Shown here: positions 1 through 5,084 of the stretch, one piece after another
Numbering within the stretch: the stretch's first letter is position 1
How the letters are laid out: every line of letters begins with the position of its first letter
DNA from: an uncultured Clostridia bacterium
GTDB lineage: Bacteria > Bacillota > Clostridia > Oscillospirales > Acutalibacteraceae
Direction: 5' to 3'
DNA length: 5,084 bases
NCBI GenBank assembly: GCA_947565265.1
Contig: CANOFK010000110.1
Coordinates: forward strand, 1-5,084
Made by a program: the position numbers and the translations under genes
Notes under the pieces: model-generated
What the model was told of the DNA's origin: nothing
Database searches by the model: none
Seen by the model: the letters and a program-made list of their open reading frames with translations, nothing else

Positions 1-68
1 AGGCCGGTTCTGTGGGCGGCCAGATGGTGAAGAAGATGATCGAGAGCTACGAAAAGGGCCTGAAGTAA
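1..68 (+). CDS. Alpha/beta-type small acid-soluble spore protein, C-terminal end (5' truncated by window)
   Basis: The reading frame starting at base 3 gives 21 residues, AGSVGGQMVKKMIESYEKGL plus a final Lys, ending in TAA at 66-68. The core G-S-V-G-G-x-M-V-K-K-M-I matches the conserved C-terminal signature of alpha/beta-type SASPs. Proteins of this family coat and protect DNA in the dormant forespore and are degraded by the Gpr protease at germination. Only the tail is present, so length, start, promoter and the Gpr cleavage site cannot be judged. A strong intrinsic terminator follows 28 bases after the stop, which fits a short monocistronic unit, as SASP genes usually are. The family call rests on a short but distinctive motif. 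What is seen is the motif; expression in the forespore is inferred from the family. Confidence 0.8.
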   Translation, partial: AGSVGGQMVKKMIESYEKGLK

Positions 69-96
69 GATAGGCCAACAGGCTGGCAAGGCCAGC

Positions 97-135
97 AAAG
101 GACGCTCTGCCGGGGCCGGCGGGGCGTCCTTTTTT
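97..135 (+). terminator. Rho-independent terminator after the spore protein gene
   Basis: A 15-bp stem pairs 97-111 with 118-132 around a six-base GGGGCC loop. It contains two G-T wobbles (106/123 and 108/121) and is otherwise fully complementary, with a GC-rich core. A run of six T (130-135) follows, its first three bases pairing with the AAA at 97-99. This is a textbook plus-strand terminator ending the SASP transcript. Read on the minus strand, it lies just past the stop of the convergent gene (147-575), but there only a three-base T run follows the stem, so it would be weak in that direction. Confidence 0.93.
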
Positions 136-146
136 ATGGGCTGGGT

Positions 147-575
147 TCAGTCGTAGTCCTCCAAAATGCGCCAGGCCTCGTGGAGGGTATTGGCCGGGAT
201 GCCCTTTTTCAGCAGCTCGATGTCCGCCTCAGGCAGCAGGTAAACCTCTGTGTCCGCCGTAAGCACCGGCGTGGTGCGGCCCTCCTGGAACACCCCGATA
301 TGCCCCCGGTACAGCGTGACCAGGTACCTTGTTTTGCCGCTTTCCCCGGCGGCCCCCGCCTCCCCGTTGTTTTCGCTGTTTTCGCTGTTTCCTTGACTTG
401 GAGCCGGGTTTGGGGTATAATAGGCACTACCAGGTTCTTCCGGGGCATTGGCCGGCGCGGCCTGGGACGCCGCGGCGCTACGCTTAAGGGAAAGCATGGC
501 CGCCGTAAGCACCAGGGCCGTTACGGTAATGATCAGCAGCCAGAGGGTCCAGGCCTTGTACTGTTTATGCGTCAT
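147..575 (-). CDS. Membrane-anchored protein with BofC-like C-terminal domain
   Basis: This 142-residue protein has one hydrophobic segment near the N-terminus (about residues 9-30, after a short Lys-containing start), then a low-complexity Ala/Pro/Gly/Ser/Asn/Glu linker (about 31-81), and a compact C-terminal domain (about 82-142). The domain shows the pattern Y-L-V-x-L-Y-x-G-x-I-G-V-F, then L-L-P-E-A-D-x-x-L-L-K-K-G-I, and ends L-E-D-Y-D. This resembles the C-terminal domain of BofC-type proteins found across clostridial genomes. In Bacillus, BofC is a forespore protein that restrains the SpoIVB protease in the sigma-K checkpoint, but many clostridial proteins with only this domain have no assigned role. 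The likely topology is a single-pass anchor with the domain outside the membrane. The start is supported by GAGGTGG (582-588 on the complement), six bases from the ATG. The gene is divergent from the PBP gene and convergent with the SASP gene. The coding call is strong; the domain name is from memory of the family pattern, and sporulation function is inference. Confidence 0.8.
   Translation of the reverse strand: MTHKQYKAWTLWLLIITVTALVLTAAMLSLKRSAAASQAAPANAPEEPGSAYYTPNPAPSQGNSENSENNGEAGAAGESGKTRYLVTLYRGHIGVFQEGRTTPVLTADTEVYLLPEADIELLKKGIPANTLHEAWRILEDYD
372..389. repeat. Two tandem copies of a 9-bp repeat in the linker of the BofC-like gene
   Basis: TTCGCTGTT occurs twice in direct succession (372-380 and 381-389), preceded by a related TTGTT. 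On the coding (minus) strand it encodes an Asn-Ser-Glu repeat in the disordered linker between membrane anchor and C-terminal domain. The unit is a multiple of three, so slippage would change linker length without breaking the frame. Confidence 0.8.
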
Positions 576-660
576 TATAAACCACCTCGGCCATTAGTCT
601 GCCCTGTTTTCTGGGTTTTATTCCCATAAATTTACTGAAAATAACGGAGGATCATGACCC
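576..660. promoter_or_regulatory. Divergent intergenic region between the BofC-like and PBP genes
   Basis: This 85-base spacer is the only place for promoters driving both divergent genes, unless either is read from further away. Its middle (about 605-645) is clearly richer in A+T than the surrounding coding sequence. It holds an inverted repeat, TGGG-TTTTATT-CCCA (612-626). The GAGGTGG for the minus-strand gene lies at 582-588 (complement) and the GGAGG for the PBP gene at 646-650. I could not identify a convincing -35/-10 pair for any sigma factor in either direction, so the promoter role is inferred from arrangement and composition. Confidence 0.45.
646..650 (+). promoter_or_regulatory. 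Ribosome binding site of the PBP gene, selecting a GTG start
   Basis: GGAGG lies 10 bases before the GTG at 661. A closer ATG at 654 is out of frame and only three bases from the GGAGG, and its frame closes after about 46 codons. In the PBP frame a TGA at 655-657 stands two codons upstream of the GTG, so no longer start is possible. The next in-frame Met (residue 39) lacks a comparable ribosome binding site and would start just before the membrane segment. GTG 661 is therefore the best start. Confidence 0.75.
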
Positions 661-3213
661 GTGAGAAAAGAAGACATCAACCAATACGCCACCACCTCCA
701 CCCAAGTCCCCAGCCAGCATACAGAGGGGGAGTTTACCAAGTCTGCCGGGGCCACGGCGGCAACCCTGGGCGGTATGGTGTGGAAGGCTTTTAAAACGGT
801 GTTCTGGGTGCTGGCCATTACCGGGCTGCTGGTGTTTTTGTCAGTGGCCTCCTTTATCCTGAGTTTCCGCAATGTGGAGCCCCCGGATATCGGCCAGGGC
901 GGGCTGAACTATTCCAGCGAAATCTACCTGGACGACGGCAACGGCACCGTTACCCCTTATATGACCCTGTTTAAGGACGAGAACCGGGTGTGGGTGAGCT
1001 TGTCCGATATACCGGACTATATGCAGACCGCCCAGATCGCCATTGAGGACCACCGGTTCTACCAGCACCAGGGGGTGGACTGGAAGGGTACCGCCGGCGC
1101 GGTGCTGAGCCTGCTGACCGGCCAGCCGGGCCGTGGGGGCTCTACCCTCACCCAGCAGTTGATCAAGAACATTACCGGCGAGAACCAGTACAGCATCATG
1201 CGCAAGGTGACGGAGATATTCACCGCCCTGAACCTGGAAAAGGACAAGTATACCAAAGAGCAGATTTTGGAAGCCTACCTGAACATCGTCAACTACGGCG
1301 GTATGTGCCAGGGGGTGGAGGCCGCCGCCCAGTGCTACTTTGAAAAGAGCATTACGGAATGCGACCTGGCCGAATGCGCCCTGATTGCGGGCATTACCCA
1401 GAACCCCTACCAGTTTAACCCCCTGCTCTTCCCTGAAAAGAGCAAGGAAAAGGCGGAAGTGGTGCTGGACCGTATGCTGGAGCTCTCCCAAAGCGGGGAG
1501 CTGGACACCGAGCACCTGGTGCCCATTACCCAGGCCGAGTACAATGCCGCCCTACAGGAACTGGCCGGCATGGACTTTGTCGGCGCGGATATTGAGGAAG
1601 AAAGCGTAGAGGACAACCAGGACGAGGCCAAGTGGAACTGGTACATTGACTATATGTTTGACCAGATCGTAAGCGACCTGATGGAGCGGTACAGCTACTC
1701 GCGGGAATACGCCACCCGTATGATGTATAACGGCGGCCTGGAAATCCACAGCGCCATGGACCAGAAACTGCAAAGCGACATGGAGCACTATTTCCTTACC
1801 AATACGGATATGCTGCCAGCCGACGAGGACATCCAGGTGGGGTTCTTTATGATGAACCCCTACAACGGCCAGGTGATGGCCACCATCGGCGACCGGTACG
1901 AGCGGGACGGCGTGCGGCTGGAGAGCAACGCCAGCGACGCCACCCGGCCCTGCGGCTCCTCCATGAAGACCATCAGCCCCTATGCGTTGGGGCTGAATAA
2001 CGGGGTCATTACCTACGGTTCCCTGCTGAAGGACCAGCCCCTGCCCAACTACTTTGGCCCCGGCCAGCCCGGGCCCAAAAACTGGAACGGCAAGTATACC
2101 AATTATATGTGCGTGGACACGGCCATCGAAATGTCCATCAACGCCCCGGCGGTGCAGCTTTGCAATGACCTGACCCCTGAGGCGTGTTATGAGTGGCTGA
2201 CCCAGTCGCTGCACTACAAGACCCTGACCAGCGAGGAGGACGCCCATAGCCTTTCCGCCATGGCGCTGGGTACCCAGACCTGGGGCACCACGGTGGCGGA
2301 TATGACCGCCGGCTACCAGATTTATGCCAACGGGGGCGTATACCACCGGCCCATCTCCTACTGGTATGTGAAAGACCATAACGGCAACGTGATTTTGGAC
2401 AACCGGGACGACCCCGGCACCCAGGTGATGAGCCCGGAGAACGCCACCATCATGAACAAGCTGCTGCAAAGGCCCATTTACGGCTCCCAGGGCACCGGCG
2501 GCTACCTGGCCGACCTGCCTGTGACCATCTACGGCAAAACAGGCACCACGGACAATGACTTTGACCTGTACTTTGTGGGGGCCACCCCCTTCTGCGTGGC
2601 GGGCATCTGGAACGGCTACACCTACAGCCAGGAGCTGGGCGACGGCCTTATGCACCTGCGCACCTGGAAGTCGGTGATGCAGCACCTGATCGACAACTAT
2701 GACTGGTCGGGCCGGCAGTGGGTCATCAGCGAGAACGTGGGCCAGCGCACCTTCTGCCGCAGCAGCGGCAAGCTGGCAGGGCCGGGCTGCTTTAATACCG
2801 CCACCGGCTGGTATTCCAGCGGCAACACCCCCGGCACCTGCAACGGCGGCTCCGACCACATTGCCGGGCCCGCGGTATCGCCCTCCGCGTCGCCCAGTGT
2901 ATCGCCGTCGGCCTCGCCCAGCGTGTCGCCGTCGCCTTCGGTGTCCCCCTCGCCCAGCGTGTCCCCGGACGCCAGCCCCACCCCTGGGGAATCGGTAGAG
3001 CCTACGGATACGCCCAACCCGCCCCCCGGCCCCACGGATGAGCCTACGCCTACGCCGCCGGTGTTCCCCAGTTTCCCGCCGGCAACCTACACGCCGGAGC
3101 CCACCGAGGAGCCTACCGAAGAGCCTACGGAGGAGCCCACCGATACGCCCCCGGACACCCCGGACGATAACCCGGACGTGGGGACCCACACGCCGGATGT
3201 GCCGGTAGGGTAA
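661..3213 (+). CDS. Class A penicillin-binding protein (bifunctional transglycosylase/transpeptidase, PBP1A family)
   Basis: This 850-residue enzyme polymerises lipid II into glycan strands and cross-links the stem peptides at the outer face of the membrane. Order of parts: cytoplasmic tail (1-42), one membrane segment (about 43-67), GT51 transglycosylase domain (about 100-290), linker, transpeptidase domain (about 390-675), and a low-complexity tail (about 735-850). Transglycosylase motifs are intact: E-D-H-R-F-Y-x-H-x-G with catalytic Glu129, G-R-G-G-S-T-L-T-Q-Q (157-166), R-K-x-x-E with Glu185, and I-L-E-A-Y-L-N (202-208). Transpeptidase motifs are also intact: S433-S-M-K436 with nucleophile Ser433, S492-I-N494, and K626-T-G-T629. 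The residue two before the nucleophile is Cys431, where Pro is common in the family. A Cys699...Cys710 stretch (F-C-x-S-S-G-K-L-A) matches a post-catalytic motif common in Firmicutes class A PBPs. The tail carries SP-type and EPTE repeats. It is divergent from the BofC-like gene, and no T-run terminator follows it. Which PBP paralogue it is (vegetative or sporulation) cannot be told from sequence. Confidence 0.96.
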   Translation: MRKEDINQYATTSTQVPSQHTEGEFTKSAGATAATLGGMVWKAFKTVFWVLAITGLLVFLSVASFILSFRNVEPPDIGQGGLNYSSEIYLDDGNGTVTPYMTLFKDENRVWVSLSDIPDYMQTAQIAIEDHRFYQHQGVDWKGTAGAVLSLLTGQPGRGGSTLTQQLIKNITGENQYSIMRKVTEIFTALNLEKDKYTKEQILEAYLNIVNYGGMCQGVEAAAQCYFEKSITECDLAECALIAGITQNPYQFNPLLFPEKSKEKAEVVLDRMLELSQSGELDTEHLVPITQAEYNAALQELAGMDFVGADIEEESVEDNQDEAKWNWYIDYMFDQIVSDLMERYSYSREYATRMMYNGGLEIHSAMDQKLQSDMEHYFLTNTDMLPADEDIQVGFFMMNPYNGQVMATIGDRYERDGVRLESNASDATRPCGSSMKTISPYALGLNNGVITYGSLLKDQPLPNYFGPGQPGPKNWNGKYTNYMCVDTAIEMSINAPAVQLCNDLTPEACYEWLTQSLHYKTLTSEEDAHSLSAMALGTQTWGTTVADMTAGYQIYANGGVYHRPISYWYVKDHNGNVILDNRDDPGTQVMSPENATIMNKLLQRPIYGSQGTGGYLADLPVTIYGKTGTTDNDFDLYFVGATPFCVAGIWNGYTYSQELGDGLMHLRTWKSVMQHLIDNYDWSGRQWVISENVGQRTFCRSSGKLAGPGCFNTATGWYSSGNTPGTCNGGSDHIAGPAVSPSASPSVSPSASPSVSPSPSVSPSPSVSPDASPTPGESVEPTDTPNPPPGPTDEPTPTPPVFPSFPPATYTPEPTEEPTEEPTEEPTDTPPDTPDDNPDVGTHTPDVPVG
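2878..2967 (+). repeat. Ser-Pro repeat block in the PBP tail
   Basis: Residues 740-769 consist of two SPSASPSV units followed by two SPSPSV units and a partial unit. The codons are mostly TCG, TCC, CCC, CCG and AGC, with synonymous differences between copies. Such Ser-Pro stretches are usually extended and disordered, and in an exported enzyme could act as a spacer running through the peptidoglycan. The repetition at DNA level makes length variation between strains likely. Confidence 0.9.
3097..3144 (+). repeat. Four tandem EPTE units (12 bp each) in the PBP tail
   Basis: Residues 813-828 are four consecutive E-P-T-E units, the last ending in Asp. The copies differ only at third codon positions (CCC/CCT, ACC/ACG, GAG/GAA) apart from that final change. 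The repeat is acidic, in contrast to the uncharged Ser-Pro block upstream. The synonymous drift suggests that the peptide pattern is kept while the DNA copies have diverged. Confidence 0.9.
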
Positions 3214-3337
3214 GCAAACTGCGGGCAGGGCGCAAAACGCCCCTTACAGGCAAAACACAGACAAGCAACGATCCAACGCGCGGGCTGGGGAGGCAGGACG
3301 CCCCTGCCCGGCGCCGCTTAAAAAAGAGAGAGAAGGG
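3214..3337. other. PBP-hom spacer without a recognisable terminator
   Basis: The spacer holds two short hairpins: GGGCG/CGCCC pairing 3228-3232 with 3238-3242 around a CAAAA loop, and GGCAGG/CCTGCC pairing 3292-3297 with 3303-3308. An 8-base palindrome CGGCGCCG lies at 3309-3316. No hairpin is followed by a T-run on the plus strand, so termination after the PBP gene is not evident. No clear promoter and no T-box signature were seen. The purine-rich end (3320-3337) supplies the ribosome binding site of hom. Confidence 0.5.
3333..3337 (+). promoter_or_regulatory. Ribosome binding site deciding the hom start
   Basis: AAGGG directly abuts an ATG at 3338, which leaves no spacing, but stands six bases before a second in-frame ATG at 3344. 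The second ATG gives M-A-E-I-A-V-L-G, the usual short lead into the first beta strand of the Rossmann fold. The start at 3344 is therefore preferred over 3338. Confidence 0.65.
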
Positions 3338-3343
3338 ATGGAA

Positions 3344-4591
3344 ATGGCGGAAATAGCCGTACTGGGCCACGGGGTCGTGGGATCAGGGGTGCTGGAGGTG
3401 CTGCGGTCCCACCGGGACAGCATCACCCGGCGCGCCAAAGAGGAGATCAACGTAAAATATATACTGGACCTGCGGGACTTTCCGGGCCTGCCCTATGCGG
3501 GCAGCTTTACCAAGGATTTTTCCCGGATTTTGAACGACCCGGAGATCAAAATCGTGGCGGAGTGTATGGGGGGCCTGGAGCCGGCCTTTACCTTTGCCAA
3601 GCAGTGCCTGCAAGGGGGCAAGTCGGTGGTCACCTCCAACAAGGAACTGGTGGCCGCCAAGGGCGCGGAGCTGCTGGCTTTGGCCCAGAAGAACAACTTG
3701 AATTTCCTGTTTGAGGCCAGCGTAGGCGGGGGTATCCCTATTATACGGCCGATCAGCCAGTGCCTGGCCGCCAATGAGGTGGGGGAGATCGCCGGGATCC
3801 TCAACGGCACCACCAACTTCATCCTGACCAAGATGATCCGGGAGCATATGGCTTTTGACGGGGCCCTGGCCCTGGCCCAGCAGTTGGGCTACGCAGAGCG
3901 GGACCCCTCCGCCGATGTGGAGGGGGCGGACGCCTGCCGGAAGATCTGCATACTGGCCAGCCTGGCCTTTGGCTCCCATGTGTACCCGGAGCAGGTGCAT
4001 ACCGAGGGCATCACCGGGATCACCCTGGAGGACGTGGCCTATGCCGGCGCCTGGGGGGGCGTGATCAAGCTGATCGGCCAGGTGAAAATGCTGGAAAGCG
4101 GGAAGATCACCATTATGGTGGCGCCCATGTTCATCAGCCGGGAAAGCCAGTTGGCCAATGTGGACGATGTGTTCAACGGCATTTTGGTGCGGGGTGACGC
4201 CACCGGCGACGTGATGTTCTACGGCAAAGGGGCGGGCAAGCTGCCCACAGCCAGCGCTATGGTGGCGGATGTGATCGACTGTGTAAAACACTTCAAAGCC
4301 CGGAAATACCTGTTCTGGGAGGACGCCAAGCCCGGTTATGTGGAGCCCTTCGGCACGGTGCCGGACGACTTTTTCGTGCATATCCAGGGGGGCGGCAGTT
4401 CGGAGGAGGCCTTTGCCCAGGCCGAGGCGGCGTTCCCCGGTGCGGCCCGGATCATCCGCAAGGACGAGGGACCGGGGGAGGCCGGGTTCTGCGTGGGCGG
4501 CGTTACGGACGACCGGCTACAGGAAAAGCTGGCAGGGCTGGCCGCCGGGGGTATCACGGTGCTGAACCGGATACGGATCTCTGATTTTTAG
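3344..4591 (+). CDS. hom: Homoserine dehydrogenase (NAD(P)-dependent, monofunctional)
   Basis: This cytosolic enzyme reduces aspartate-4-semialdehyde to homoserine, the branch point to threonine and methionine. The protein has 415 residues from ATG 3344 (417 from ATG 3338). An N-terminal Rossmann fold opens with G8-H-G10-V-V-G13. The S-N-K-E motif (98-101) carries Lys100, which lies near the active site in the family. The catalytic domain includes G-I-L-N-G-T-T-N-F (151-159). Glu185, Asp191, Asp196 and Lys200 are spaced exactly like the catalytic and substrate residues of the yeast enzyme. G-K-G-A-G-K-L-P-T (294-302) is the family's conserved motif before the C-terminal part. Residues about 335-415 could fold as an ACT-like beta-alpha-beta-beta-alpha-beta unit, but the usual D-x-x-G-V-L ligand loop of feedback-regulated Hom proteins is not seen. 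No aspartokinase domain is fused. thrB follows after 72 bases on the same strand, consistent with a threonine operon. Confidence 0.96.
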   Translation: MAEIAVLGHGVVGSGVLEVLRSHRDSITRRAKEEINVKYILDLRDFPGLPYAGSFTKDFSRILNDPEIKIVAECMGGLEPAFTFAKQCLQGGKSVVTSNKELVAAKGAELLALAQKNNLNFLFEASVGGGIPIIRPISQCLAANEVGEIAGILNGTTNFILTKMIREHMAFDGALALAQQLGYAERDPSADVEGADACRKICILASLAFGSHVYPEQVHTEGITGITLEDVAYAGAWGGVIKLIGQVKMLESGKITIMVAPMFISRESQLANVDDVFNGILVRGDATGDVMFYGKGAGKLPTASAMVADVIDCVKHFKARKYLFWEDAKPGYVEPFGTVPDDFFVHIQGGGSSEEAFAQAEAAFPGAARIIRKDEGPGEAGFCVGGVTDDRLQEKLAGLAAGGITVLNRIRISDF

Positions 4592-4663
4592 CGGCGCCAC
4601 ACAAAAATAGCGCCCAAAGCCGCGGGGGCAGCCTGCGCGGCAACGCTTGAAGGGGGAATACGG
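4592..4663 (+). other. hom-thrB spacer with two overlapping, mutually exclusive hairpins
   Basis: GCGGC at 4591-4595 (its first base is the end of the hom stop codon) can pair with GCCGC at 4619-4623. That same segment, as GCCGCG 4619-4624, can instead pair with CGCGGC at 4636-4641. Neither stem leads into a T-run, so neither is an ordinary terminator. The thrB ribosome binding site (AAGGGGG, from about 4650) starts about nine bases after the second stem. The pairing is seen in the sequence; any regulatory role is inference, and GC-rich spacers give such stems by chance. Confidence 0.4.
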
Positions 4664-5084
4664 ATGATACGGATCGACGTGCCGGCAACCAGCGCCAACC
4701 TGGGCTCCGGCTTTGACTCGCTGGGCATTGCCCTGACCATGCAGAACCGGGTGTGGGTAGAGGAGTATGACGGCCTGGACATTACCTGCACCGACGGGCT
4801 GCCGGTACCCAAAGACGAGAGCAACCTGATTTTCTGGGCGGCCAGGCATCTGTACCAGGTATGCGGCAAAAAGCTGCCCGGACTGCGGATCATACAGGAA
4901 AACAACATACCCATGGCACGGGGGCTGGGCAGCAGTTCGGCCTGTATTGTAGCAGGAATTTTGGCGGCCAACCGCTTTATGGGCAACCCCCTCTCCAAAA
5001 CCGACCTGATCAACCTGGCGGCCAAGATAGAGGGCCACCCGGACAACACCAGCCCGGCCCTCTCCGGGGGGCTGGTGGCCTCGG
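4664..5084 (+). CDS. thrB: Homoserine kinase, N-terminal 140 residues (3' end beyond window)
   Basis: ThrB phosphorylates homoserine with ATP to O-phosphohomoserine, the substrate of threonine synthase. The frame runs open from ATG 4664 to the window edge, giving 140 codons of a protein that usually has about 300. It shows the GHMP-kinase hallmarks: V-P-A-T-S-A-N-L-G-S-G-F-D-S-L-G at residues 6-21, the ATP-binding loop P-M-A-R-G-L-G-S-S-S-A at 83-93, and E-G-H-P-D-N at 123-128. The last is followed by T-S-P-A-L-S-G-G-L where V-A-P-A-L-x-G-G is typical of the family. The start is supported by AAGGGGG ending seven bases before the ATG, and by the conserved motif beginning right at the N-terminus. 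It lies 72 bases downstream of hom on the same strand and works on Hom's product, so joint transcription is likely. The 3' third to half, including the C-terminal GHMP domain, is not visible. Confidence 0.97.
   Translation, partial: MIRIDVPATSANLGSGFDSLGIALTMQNRVWVEEYDGLDITCTDGLPVPKDESNLIFWAARHLYQVCGKKLPGLRIIQENNIPMARGLGSSSACIVAGILAANRFMGNPLSKTDLINLAAKIEGHPDNTSPALSGGLVAS

Noticed and set aside
595..623. Minus-strand GAATA - 17 bases - CAGACTA, faintly like a sigma-G promoter for the BofC-like gene
   Set aside because: Mismatches are present in both elements, and the implied transcript start would fall at the edge of the ribosome binding site, leaving almost no leader.
180..629. Plus-strand open frame overlapping the BofC-like gene
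   Set aside because: It has an Arg/Gly-rich product with no motif, crosses the divergent regulatory region, and the minus-strand frame has an anchor, a recognisable domain and a good ribosome binding site.
625..632. CATAAATT resembling a sigma-E type -10 element upstream of the PBP gene
   Set aside because: No matching -35 element at the right distance was seen, and a short AT-rich match in an AT-rich spacer is expected by chance.
654..790. Possible frameshift at the PBP start, with the ATG at 654 as the original start
   Set aside because: The 654 frame gives a His/Arg/Pro-rich peptide without features, while the GTG 661 frame gives a plausible cytoplasmic tail running directly into the membrane segment.
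841..1515. Open frame of 224 codons on the minus strand within the PBP gene
   Set aside because: It lies fully inside the conserved transglycosylase domain, has no recognisable motif and is best explained by GC-rich codon bias.
1552..3189. Long open frame (545 codons) on the minus strand opposite the PBP gene
   Set aside because: It mirrors the codon pattern of the PBP gene in GC-rich DNA, its product is a low-complexity Arg/Gly/Val/His-rich string with no recognisable motif, and the plus-strand frame has all catalytic motifs of a known family.
3228..3308. Two hairpins after the PBP gene considered as terminators or as a T-box leader for hom
   Set aside because: Neither stem is followed by a T-run, and the conserved T-box sequence and a leader of typical length are absent.
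3383..4381. Open frame of 332 codons on the minus strand opposite hom
   Set aside because: It is a shadow of the hom codon usage, rich in His, Gly, Leu and Gln, with no family motif; hom itself is unambiguous.

Overview
The window looks like a chromosomal, housekeeping-type region from an endospore-forming anaerobe of the Clostridia, most likely a GC-rich gut member of the Oscillospiraceae/Ruminococcaceae type. This is inferred from four things: the alpha/beta-type spore protein tail at the left edge, a BofC-like C-terminal domain, a class A PBP with a Pro/Ser/Thr/Glu tail, and high GC with strong GGAGG-type ribosome binding sites. No phage, transposon, CRISPR, tRNA or rRNA signal was seen.

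Layout, left to right. Bases 1-68 (+) are the last 21 codons of a small acid-soluble spore protein. It is followed by a strong intrinsic terminator (97-135). On the minus strand, 147-575 encodes a 142-residue membrane-anchored protein with a BofC-like C-terminal domain. An 85-base AT-richer spacer (576-660) separates it from a divergent plus-strand gene (661-3213) for an 850-residue class A (bifunctional) penicillin-binding protein. That protein has intact transglycosylase and transpeptidase motifs and a long low-complexity tail built from two repeat types. After a 124-base spacer with no terminator-like T-run come hom (homoserine dehydrogenase, 3344-4591) and, 72 bases later, the first 140 codons of thrB (homoserine kinase, 4664 to the window edge).

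Functionally there are two unrelated groups. The left part relates to spores and the cell wall: spore DNA protection, a possible sporulation-associated membrane protein, and peptidoglycan synthesis. The right part is threonine biosynthesis. Hom makes homoserine from aspartate semialdehyde and ThrB phosphorylates it; thrC is not visible and may lie beyond the right edge. The absence of a clear terminator after the PBP gene leaves room for some read-through into hom-thrB, but the functions do not demand it.

I did not find evidence for a novel system. The points most worth a second look are the atypical C-terminal domain of Hom, which lacks the usual ACT-domain ligand loop, the repeat-rich PBP tail, the cysteine content of the PBP, and the competing hairpins in the hom-thrB gap.
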